DNA from: Sanghuangporus weigelae
Taxonomy: Eukaryota > Basidiomycota > Agaricomycetes > Hymenochaetales > Hymenochaetaceae
DNA length: 64,000 nt
Assembly: GCA_033182465.1 (NCBI GenBank)
Contig: CP137319.1
Coordinates: forward strand, 1,736,001-1,800,000
Reading direction: 5' to 3'
Made by a program: the position numbers and the translations under genes. Below, one piece after another: positions 11,892 to 21,957 of the stretch. Under the pieces are notes generated by a model. It saw only the letters and a list, made by a program, of their open reading frames with translations. It ran no database searches and had not been told where the DNA came from. How positions within the stretch are numbered: position 1 is the stretch's first letter; the number at the start of each line of letters is the position of its first letter.

Positions 11892-14534
11892 ATGTCTTCC
11901 AGCGAGGAAAAGTCCGAGAAAGTGACCCGGACGGACTCCGAGAAGGGAAACTCAGACAAGGCGTCCGTCGTCGAAAGCGGTCCAGGATTATCTGAGATTG
12001 ACCTCGCAAACTACTATGAAGAGAATGCAGGTAGTTTGGTGGTCGACCCTGCGTATGTGCCTTCACTCTTAACCTCAGCTTCATCTGACTGTGCGAGTGC
12101 AGGGAAGCCCGTATCGAATTTGGGGAGAATATAGCCTCCAGGCTCAAACTCTCGCGCGATGGAACGAAAGTCCTTTGGCCACAGGTACGTTTTGTTCATT
12201 GGTCATGCGAAGGATGCCAGAAGGAATTGACTTCGCCTCGAACTTCAGCCATCTGATGACCCGGAAGATCCTCAGAACGTGTGTTCAATCCACAATTTTG
12301 ACTACTCATTCTAAATTTATCACATCTGCAGTGGTCAGACCGACGAAAGCTGCTTCATCTTCTCATCATTACTCTCGCGGCTATTGTCCCAGATTTCCAA
12401 TCAGGCATTGGTTCGCTCGGAGTTTTGCGGTAAAGTAATGATTAAATTCTCACATTGCTGTGCTAGGTATTGCGGCTATCTTTGCACTTGCCGAACAATA
12501 CGACACGACGACAGGTGTGATCAATAACCTGACTTCGAAGTAAGCATATATTTATTAATATTTTAAACACCGATGTTCACTGTTTGTTACGTTACAGTTG
12601 GAGCATTTTCTTGCTGGGTGTGTTGAGCAAAACATCGAATGCTATGTAATCATTCAGTCCTTTTGTCAGGATGGGGCGGTATTTTTGCTGTCATGATCAT
12701 ACGAAAAGTCGGACGATTACCGGTTCTTTTCTGGTCTCAACTCATTGCTTGCGGTTTCATGGTTGGCGCCACATTCGCGCCCACTCTTAGCGCCTTTGCG
12801 GGCAAGTAATATGTGATATCCATTCAGAAGTCTGACTCATCAACTGACTTCCGTAGCCTTCCGGTGTTTGACTGCATTCTTTGGGTGAGTGCTTTCGCGG
12901 TCGAATAGCTTGGTCGGCCTGTAATGATATCGTCATAAAAGAACGGTTCCGCAAGTTACTGTAAGCGTTCAATTTTTCAAATTCAAGCCGAACTATTTAA
13001 AAAAGCTACGTGTAGGGCCTTTTCGTAGTTACAGATTTGTATCCGTTCCATATGCAGGCTCGGATGGTGTGTATTTCCATTGTTCTTACTTTCTCCTCAA
13101 TTCATCTTCTGACCCTTAATATTCACATTCAGCTTAACTTCTGGACCATGGGTTTCATTGTCTCGCCGTTCTTGTCACCATTCGCGTTCGGCTTTCTCAT
13201 CGCGAGGCAAAAGTATGTCCCTGAAGTCGCATTGACTTAAATTGCCTAACTAATCCGTAAACCAGCTGGCGTTGGGCATATGGAATAGGGACGATTTATG
13301 GGGCTGTGGTCACTCTTCTTATTGCGCTTTTTATGGAAGAGACGTGCGTGATAATTTATTTTTCATAGGCAGTCTGTCATAACTGAACATCTCAGATTGT
13401 ACGATCGACACCTCAAATCCCAACCTCCAAGGTCTTCGGGACTCCGTTATCGAGTCGAGACTCTCATAGGCATCACAGGAGCTCGAATGGCCAAGTATCG
13501 TCAGAGCTGGAGTAGTTCAATCCTCGCCCCTCTGCAAATTATCTGGCATCCCCATCTGTTCCTGATCCTTCTGTTCGCGGCCATGGTTTTCGGTTTCAGT
13601 ATTGGTATTAATGTGGGTGATGGCTCTATATTCGGTATAGAGTGTACCTAAATCAATGATACCAGGTTACAAATGCAGTTTTTCTCGGAACGCCTGCTCC
13701 CGCGGGTTACGGTTTCAGCGAGGATGCCATTTCAGGCAGCTACGGCACACCAATTGTAGGTTAAACGCTAAATCTGGGCGCATACAGCCAATCTAGCACT
13801 TAAACACAGGTTGCCGTTATCATCGGTGAATTGGTTGGCCGATATGCGAACGAATGGATCATGAACATGGGCATCAGAAGAAACAATGGTGTCTTCGAAG
13901 CAGAGACTCGTCTGTGGTCAGTGTGTTCGTGTTCTCCTCTGTCGGTTTGGAATTGATTCCATTTGATCACCAGGGCTTGTTACATTGCCATGCCATTGTA
14001 TCTCTGCGGATTCCTCGTCCTGGGAGCCTCGTTCCAAGAGATACTTTCTGTGGGAGCGTTGGTAATGGGCTGGGGTATTGCTGAGGTTGCCGTCATGATC
14101 AATACTGTCGCTGTCTGTGCGTTGCTTTAGCTATCATTTTCCTGCTGCACTGTTTTTATTCGTTTTTTCTTTTCAGACGCTTACTGCAACGACTGTTATC
14201 CGCGATATAAGGGAGAAATTTCTGGATTGATCAATCTCGCACGTACGCTCGGAGGATTCAGTGTGGCGTACTTCCAGGTTCCCTGGGCAGAGAAAAATGG
14301 CGCGTTGCAGACGTTCGGCGTTGAAGCTGCGTATGTTCTTGTCTTCTATTGGCACATTATCAGGCGTTCTCAAAACATCATATCTGCCAGCATTGTTATG
14401 GCTCTGTTCATCCTCATTGTGCCGTTCATCCAGATCAAAGGGAAGGCTCTGAGGGTATGTGCCAACTTGCTGTCTCATCCACTTCTCGGAGTTAAAAGCC
14501 AATTGGTTCACTTTAGGCTAAGTATGAGCACTAA
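11892..14534 (+). CDS. MFS transporter, DHA1/Hol1-like, tandem copy A
   Basis: The gene encodes a twelve-helix major facilitator of the fungal drug:H+ antiporter-like group, in the plasma membrane. The start MSSSEEKSEKVTRTDSEKG leads into an acidic cytosolic tail, then DPQNWSDRRKLLHLLIITLA (pre-TM1 and TM1), GWGGIFAVMIIRKVGRLPVL (the G-x-x-x-D/R-x-GRR-type loop 2-3), LYPFHMQARM (TM5 area) and RWAYGIGTIYGAVVTLLIAL. The central loop carries SGLRYRVETLIGITG. The second half includes VIIGELVGRYANEWIM and SGLINLARTLGGFSVAYF. About 18 introns are inferred, ending with a five-codon last exon AKYEH. One intron (12802-12856) uses a GC donor, and one exon (12942-12960) is only 19 nt. All joins keep the frame, so the copy looks functional. 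The substrate is unknown. Confidence 0.87.
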
Positions 14535-14871
14535 TGATCCCGTTCGCCGAGATGCTTATGGAACTCATCTGCGGTGCTAGCGAATGGATATATCTTGGTA
14601 TTTCATCATTAGCCTGTCAATATATTCTCTATGATGTAGCTTCGGGTTCTGTATTTTCGTCCAACGTAACACATACTGTGCTATTCTGGAAAGAGATTCA
14701 TGTCGCAGTATCAAGCGTGTCCACAATTCATCGTGATACTAAACTGTACCTTATAGTGTAAATATATATAGCTCAACGTTGCAGCCCTTGGTGTCTCATC
14801 TTCTTAAGATCTTGCTTGAAAACTGCGGTACGCAGTAGATCATCTTTGCTCTATGAGACAGTGGTTCTGAT
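14535..14871. other. Downstream region of MFS copy A
   Basis: This is the presumed 3' UTR and the end of the first duplication unit. Similarity to the sequence after copy B fades near 14,670. Nothing coding is seen. Confidence 0.4.
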
Positions 14872-14873
14872 TA

Positions 14874-15955
14874 CAGCTAGTTGCAAAATTGTTGACAATC
14901 ACGTGATTTTACCACTTTTCTCGCCATGAGAGCCTCAAAACACAGATAAAATCATATCTCACCCAAATCTCAGCGGTTTTACATCATCTAAGTTGCTAAA
15001 TTCATCTTTTCGAAAGGGCTTTCGTTTAAAAAAACGATCGAGAAAATAGAGTAAAAAATGACCCCAAAATGGCGAAAATTTGGTTTTTTGCCTCTTCCTT
15101 GCATGTGCATTTTTTTCTGTGATCCCTGCTGGTCCAGCACCTCCCCAAAGCTGTCCAGAATGATAATATGATTATAAAATGAATTTACAGACTGAGTTTG
15201 AGTTGAATTGTGTACCAGAATGTGCTGCTTTGAGCCATGCCTGAATCACTCAAAACTCATCATTTCCTCCTAGCCTCCCAGGCTCCAGGAAAAATTCTTA
15301 CAGGCCAGATTCATGCATGTAAATTCATTTTAGGTGTAATAGACTAGGTTTGTGCACTAGCTAGGGCCTCAGCATCCACTGGTGAGCTGGGAAGATGCTG
15401 TCTAAAATGATGCATACAACCAGAATCTCATGTTCAGGCCAGCTCACTAGTGGATGCTGAGGACCTAGCTAGCACATAAGCCTAGTCTATTATATCTAAA
15501 ATGAATTTACATGCATGAATCTAGCCTGTAAGAATTTTTCCTGGAGCCTGGGAGGCTGGGGGGAAATGATGAGTTTTGAGTGATTCAGGCATGGCTCAAA
15601 GCAGCACATTCTGGTACACAATTCAACTCAAACTCAGTCTGTAAATTCATTTTATAATCATATTATCATTCTGGACAGCTTTGGGGAGGTGCTGGACCAG
15701 CAGGGATCACAGAAAAAAATGCACATGCAAGGAAGAGGCAAAAAACCAAATTTTCGCCATTTTGGGGTCATTTTTTACTCTATTTTCTCGATCGTTTTTT
15801 TAAACGAAAGCCCTTTCGAAAAGATGAATTTAGCAACTTAGATGATGTAAAACCGCTGAGATTTGGGTGAGATATGATTTTATCTGTGTTTTGAGGCTCT
15901 CATGGCGAGAAAAGTGGTAAAATCACGTGATTGCCAACAATTTTGCAACTAGCTG
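14874..15955. mobile_element. 1.08-kb foldback palindrome with TA target duplication (non-autonomous Tc1/mariner-like candidate)
   Basis: Two arms of about 517 bp (14874-15390 and 15439-15955) are near-perfect inverted copies around a loop of about 48 bp. The ends begin CAGCTAGTTGCAAAATTGTTG and the other end is its complement; the arms differ at only scattered positions, for example one base 22 nt in. TA flanks both sides (14872-14873 and 15956-15957), as expected of Tc1/mariner-like insertion, whose ends often start CAG. No transposase or long open frame lies inside. It sits between the two duplication units, upstream of the decayed second copy of the small membrane gene. The superfamily is inferred only from TA and the CAG ends. 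Confidence 0.8.
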
Positions 15956-16061
15956 TAAAGAAAGAACGACAACTCAGACTCATTGTTCTCCTTCGTGCGC
16001 GTGAAGCACTTTATAATCATCTTTCTTGTATCAAACGAACTTGTGCTTTATTCCAATTAGT

Positions 16062-16860
16062 GATACGTGAACACGGCGAATCACCAGAGTCCACCTCATC
16101 CGCAGCGATACATCCGGGTGCTGATGATCCCGAATCCGAGCTTCTACGGAAGATACATTTGCTATTCGAAAGAAGCGTATCAAGTGTCCAGGAATACTCC
16201 TTAAAGCGGGCTGCACACAGCTCTTGTCCGTGCTATATATGATTGTTAATGAAGATCCTGTAGAAGCGAAACCCGCCCTGTGTTGTCCGTGCCTTTCTTC
16301 ACAAACTTGGCTTTTAGAGTCAGTGATCAACGCGCGCTTTCCCAGTAGTATTCGTTGGAACCTACTCCATCCTTAGTCTCGTACCAATCGGCGTAATCCT
16401 CCTGTAAGTTCCTCTCACCATCTACATGTATCAAGTTCACGAAGTTTGGTCCAATTTCTCCACGATGTTCATACTGTCTGCATCTGTTGTAATTGTGTCC
16501 TTGCCAGTTGCTGCCTATCATTTTCTCTGCCTTTGTCTGTAATATAATATGCTTCTTCCGAGTCGGTGCGTCTGTATATCCCCTCCTCCGAGTCGGAACT
16601 AGCACTGAAGGTCGCTTACACAAGTGGTTTACTCATGTACCCTATTCATTTAAGTTATAGAAATTCACACCTTAACCAGGAACCCACGTGGCATGCTGGT
16701 GCCAAGTTGAACTACGAGAGAGAGAGTTCGCGTCTTCTAGGCTTCCCACGACGAGCTATGCCGATGCCCCGAGCACCAAAGAACCGCCGAGTCGCGCAGG
16801 CCGGAGACACTGTGAAAATGGAAGGAAGCAGTTGAAAGCAACCTTTCCTAGTTATGGGGG
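16062..16860 (+). pseudogene. Decayed second copy of the promethin-like membrane protein gene
   Basis: The sequence aligns with the intact copy at 9986-10860: HGESPESTSSAAIHPGADDP, KIHLLFERSVSSVQEYS and YSILSLVPIGVIL are all recognisable. The start codon is changed (GTGATACGTGAACAC in place of ATGCCTGAGTAC), the first intron donor is lost (GCGGGCTG in place of GTGAACTG), a block around the second exon is shortened, and stops interrupt the last hydrophobic region near 16,530-16,680. The gene is therefore not expressed as a full protein. The loss is confined to this copy, whereas its MFS neighbour stays open. Confidence 0.8.
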
Positions 16861-17528
16861 ATAAATCGTTCGTACTTGCCGAAAAGACCGAAGTTCCCCA
16901 GCTCTCCGTACGGATTCTTCTATTGAACCAGCTATTCTGACTATTTCTTTATGCTCTAGACCCAAAAATACCGAATGATCGTTGGATGCAACGTAGAAGT
17001 CGCTTTTAAACCGGTTCGAATTTCAGATGCGTTTCTATAATAAGTGATACTCCAAAATGGAATCTTAAGTTAAGGTACGTTTATTCAAGCACCCCACGTC
17101 AGCTTCGACCATGCTGTAGCACGAGCTGGAAAAAGTCTTGTCACCTTATTTACCAACACTCTTAATAAGAAACCATCATATCATCATGATCATATGGCTC
17201 TCTGTGCAACACTGGAGGAAAAGACTGGCCTTGATTAGATAACACGCCTTGGGGATAGGTCGTCTCGCCTAGGTAAACGGCTTTTGGCTGATTGGATCAG
17301 CCGGCATTGAAACAGTTATTCATACTTCGACTCCCAGACTCCCATGATCACACTTCTATCGTCGACGGGGTCAGTTTCTCACTTCTGCGTGGCCGTGGAG
17401 TACACTTACAATTTACAGCTCTGACATGAATTTCTGAATGCTTAACCAGTAGGTATGGCGCATCAGAACAATCATGATTGCCCTGCGCATTGTCTTGGAA
17501 TGCTCGCCTTCTGGTGGTTCTTGAACGG

Positions 17529-17549
17529 CCGCATGCGGGGTAATCCAAT
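17529..17549. promoter_or_regulatory. Conserved palindrome CCGCATGCGG plus CCAAT box upstream of MFS copy B
   Basis: This is the same arrangement as at 11636-11656 in a less conserved surrounding, with CCAAT at 17545-17549. A TATAAAA follows at 17682, about 116 bp before the start codon. Confidence 0.45.
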
Positions 17550-17797
17550 AGGACGCGAGTGTCACAACAATGTCTGGCTATCTCGGATTCTCACGTCACA
17601 ACGGCAATGGCCCCCGTCTGCATGCGAAAGTTTGCGATCAAAGAACTCCACCAATGCAATGAATGATCTGCCGTTCCCCATTATAAAAGATGACACTGGA
17701 TGACTTTATGTCGCTCTTCCGTATCTCCGCATCAGATTATTCTCATTCCATTCCCCTTTTCCAGCCTTAGTGTCCTCAAGGGCAACTCACGACACCG

Positions 17798-20429
17798 ATG
17801 TCTTCCAGCGAGGAAAAGTCCGAGAAAATGACCCGGACGGACTCCGAGAAGGGAAACTCAGACAGGGCATCCGTCGTTGAAATCGGCCCGGAAACCTCTG
17901 AGATTGACCTCGCAAACTACTATGAAGAGAACGCAGGTAGTTTGGTGGTCGACCCTGCGTATGTGCCTTCACTCTTAACCTCAGCTTCATCTGACTGTGC
18001 GAGTGCAGGGAAGCCCGTATCGAATTTGGGGAGAATATAGCCTCCAGGCTCAAACTCTCGCGCGATGGAACGAAAGTCCTTTGGCCACAGGTACGTTTTG
18101 TTCATTGGTCATGCGAAGGATGCCAGAAGGAATTGACTTCGCCTCGAACTTCAGCCATCTGATGACCCGGAAGATCCTCAGAACGTGTGTTCAATCCACA
18201 ATTTTGAATACTCATTCTAAATTTATCACATCTGCAGTGGTCAGACCGACGAAAGCTGCTTCATCTTCTCATCATTACTCTCGCGGCTATTGTCCCAGAT
18301 TTCCAATCAGGCATTGGTTCGTTCAGATTTTGCAGTAAACTCATTAATATTTGTATCCTTACATTGCTACGGCAGGTACTGCGTCTCTCTTTGCTCTTGC
18401 CGAACAATATAACACGACGACAGGCGTGATCAATAACCTGACTACGAAGTAAGCATATATTTATCGATACCTGAAACACCGATGTTCACTGTTTGCTACG
18501 TTACAGTTGGAGCATTTTCTTGCTGGGTGTGTTGAGCAAAACATAGAATGCTATGTAATTATTCATTCTTTTGGTCAGGATGGGGGGGCATCGTCGCTGT
18601 CATGATCATGCGAAGATTTGGACGATTACCGGTTCTTTTCTGGTCTCAACTCATTGCTTGCGGTTTCATGGTCGGCGCCACTCTCGCGCCTACTCTGAGT
18701 ACGTTTGCAGGTGACTAGCATGCTTTACATCTGTTCAAAAGTTCGACTGCCTGAGCATTTTCGTAGCCTTCCGGTGTTTGACTGCATTTTTTGGGTGAGT
18801 GTTTAAGTAATCCATTTGTTTGGAAGATCGATAATCATATCGCTGTAAAAGGACGGCCCCGCAAGTTACTGTAAGCGTTCATTCCAATTAAATCGAGAAA
18901 ATCAGTTAAAGGGTTGTGTGTAGGGCCTTTTCGTAGTTACAGATTTGTATCCGTTCCATATGCAGGCTCGGATGGTGTGTATTTCTGTTGTTCTTGCTTT
19001 CTTCTCAATTCATTTTCTGAGCCTTAATATTCGCATTTAGCTTAACTTCTGGACCATGGGTTTCATTATGTCGCCGTTCCTGGCACCATTTGCGTTAGGC
19101 TTTCTCGTCGCTCGGCAAAGGTTTGTCCCTGAAGTCATAGTGACATACATTGCCTGACTGATCGGCAATCTAGCTGGCGTTGGGCATATGTCATAGGGAC
19201 GATTTATGGGGCTGTGGTCACTCTTCTTATTGCGCTTTTTATGGAAGAGACGTGCGTGATAATTTATTTTTCATAGGCAGTCTGTCATAACTGAACATCT
19301 CAGATTGTACGATCGACACCTCAAATCCCAACCTCCGAGGTCTTCGGGACTCCGTTATCGAGTCGAGACTCTCATAGGCATCACAGGAGCTCGAATGGCC
19401 AAGTATCGTCAGAGCTGGAGTAGTTCAATCCTCGCCCCTCTGCAAATTATCTGGCATCCCCATCTGTTCCTGATCCTCCTGTTCGAGGCTATTATTTTCG
19501 GTTTTGGTATTGGTATTAATGTGGGCGATGGCTTTGTATCTGACAATAAAGCCCCAGACTCATAATATTAGGTTACAAATGCAGTTTTCCTTGGATCCCC
19601 TGTTCCCTTTGGCTATGGTTTCGGCCAGGACGCCATTTCAGGCTGCTATGGTACATCGGTTGTACGTTTCCAGCTAAGGTTATGTGCATGGCATTAATCT
19701 GACGTGTTAACGCAGGTTGCCGTTATCATAGGTGAATTGATCGGCCGATATGCGAACGAATGGATCATGAACATGGCAGTCAAGAGAAACAACGGTGTCT
19801 TCGAAGCAGAGACTCGTCTGTGGTCAGTGTGTTCGTATTCTCCTCTGTCGGTTTGGAATTGATTCCATTTGATCACCAGGGCTTGTTACATTGCCATGCC
19901 ATTGTATCTCTGCGGATTCCTCGTCCTGGGAGCCTCGTTCCAAGAGATACTTTCTGTGGGAGCGTTGGTAATGGGCTGGGGTATTGCTGAGGTTGCCATC
20001 ATGATAAATACTGTTGCTGTCTGTAAGTTGGTTTGTCCAGCATCATCTTGTTGCATTGTTCTCACTCGTTTCCTCATTTTAGACGCTTATTGCAACGACA
20101 GTTATCCACAGTACAGGGGTGAAATTTCTGGATTGATCAATCTAACGCGTACGCTCGGAGGATTCAGTGTGGCGTACTTCCAGGTTCCCTGGGCAATGAA
20201 AAACGGCGCTTTGCAAACATTGGGCGTTGAAGCTGCGTATGTTCTTATGTTCTATTGGCCCAATTTCGTACCTTGTTATACCTCATATCTGTCAGCATTG
20301 TCATGGCTCTGTTCATTTTCATCATACCGTACGTCCAGATCAAGGGGAAGACCCTGAGGGTACGTGCCAATTAATTGTTCCGTCTACTCTCGGCCAATGG
20401 GATCGTTTTAGGCCAAGTATTGTCACTGA
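17798..20429 (+). CDS. MFS transporter, DHA1/Hol1-like, tandem copy B
   Basis: This is the paralogue of the gene at 11892-14534 with the same exon pattern and an open frame throughout by inferred splicing. It starts MSSSEEKSEKMTRTDSEKG and ends AKYCH. Characteristic pieces are MRRFGRLPVLFWSQLIACGF, MSPFLAPFALGFLVARQ, FGFGIGINV and SGLINLTRTLGGFSVAYF. Amino-acid changes are mostly conservative and clustered in blocks. The intron that has a GC donor in copy A has a normal GT donor here (18711-18766), and the tiny 19-nt exon is kept at 18852-18870. The upstream gene of the unit is a pseudogene, so this transporter is the only surviving gene of the second unit. Confidence 0.86.
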
Positions 20430-21957
20430 GTGGACAGACAACGACGTGGTTCGTTGAGAGGATTATGGATATATGATGCATGTCACTGGTTGATGGACAT
20501 CTCTTGATATTTCATTCCTGACTTGTCGATATATTTCGTTTCCTGACTCGTCAATATATTCCGTACGATGCGCTTCGGGTTCTGTAACTCTAGTTAACAA
20601 AAAATGTACTCAGCTGTTCAAAGAAGATATTCATGTCCTAGCAAAAGGCGGATTTATCGAGTGAATTCCGCATTTGAGATTATCGTAAGCCATTGTAAAC
20701 ACAGTACATAGCAAAATACAAAATCATTTGGCTAATTCATTACTTTGATAATAGTAATACTTACAGAATAATTCGGGAACGTGACTTTTCGTCCGAAGAA
20801 TTTATACTTGTAAATCTTTTCAACAGGGTAAAATAGCTGTACTACAACTACGTGCGGTGAAACTGCGGGATAAAATTGTGTGCGCAACGATTCGTAAAGG
20901 TGCTCGGGGCCAAAACTCACTCATGGAGGATGGAAGATTGCGGACGGATGGCTCTCGATCTCTGACAACTTCCAGTCTATGCATGTCAAAGAAGTGACGA
21001 ACGAAATAACGTGAGTAACGTTTTTTTTTTCTGACTTTAGCGAGAGAGACCAGGATGGCGATATAAATTAGGAAGTTAGCATTACATAACAACTTTATAA
21101 TAATAAAAACAGAGACGCGTTCCCAAATCCGTGCTGCCAGGACCCACAACTCACAGCCACGTAATTGTAGGCTAGGCTAGAATCCCGCTGACGATATGAG
21201 ATAGTAAGTAAGAGAATTCAATCCTCTTTGCCGTGTCATCACTCAGGTTACTGAATCCGTTAAACCGCAAAGATATCGTATTCGCTCTATGGAAACAAGA
21301 AGGCAGAGAGACAGAAAAATTTAGAGAAAACAGCAAAACAGTGAGAAATAATGACGATAGTATCCACACCTGAAGTAAATAGACCAGAGCTCGAGCGAAG
21401 GAGAGAAAAAGGACAGGGAAAACTAAGGGGAAATGAGGTACTAAAATGCAGGACGGGAGAAAGGCATGCAAAACCAAATAAAACAAGAAGAGCGAGAAGA
21501 GCGGACGTATGGTACTTCGGTGGCGATGCGCACCCGATCCCAATTGATGTGGCTGGCAATATAATGTGAGCATTACTGTGCAGGTGCGGATAATAGAAAG
21601 AGGACCGGTTACGAATAACAAGGAAGAAAGCATACAATAAATAAGAAAGCTGATGATGGCACAAATCGGGAGGAAGATCCGACGCATTGGAGGATAATAG
21701 AGCTAGAGCTGGGACTGGAGTGACCGTGTGATGCGAGGAAGAATGGAAAACTAGAGCGAACGCGAGCGCAAGCATACAAAACTAAGACGGAGGATGAGTG
21801 CGAGCAACGTAAAGACAAGCAAGACACAAAACGAGGGACGTAACCGAATGCGAGGAACAAGATCAAATGAAAGCGGGTCAAGGACAATAGTGGCGACGGT
21901 GGGTTGTTGAGTGACTGATCGAACGCGATTGACCATGCTCAACTTCTCGACGAATAG
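20430..21957. other. Intergenic region, presumed 3' UTRs
   Basis: The first 160 bp are the tail of the second duplication unit, with a short local repeat of TTCCTGAC...TATAT words near 20,514-20,565. From about 21,170 on, the minus strand is pyrimidine-rich and gives long open frames of Leu/Ser/Phe-rich peptides, which is a compositional effect. No protein family was recognised. Confidence 0.4.

Noticed and set aside
15931-16242. Plus-strand frame covering the end of the palindrome and the decayed small gene
   Set aside because: It begins inside the mobile element and continues into pseudogene sequence, so it is a chance fusion of frames.
21172-21887. Long minus-strand frames rich in Leu, Ser and Phe
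   Set aside because: They overlap each other in several frames in a pyrimidine-rich strand directly after the Flo8-like stop, with no domain; best read as 3' UTR composition.
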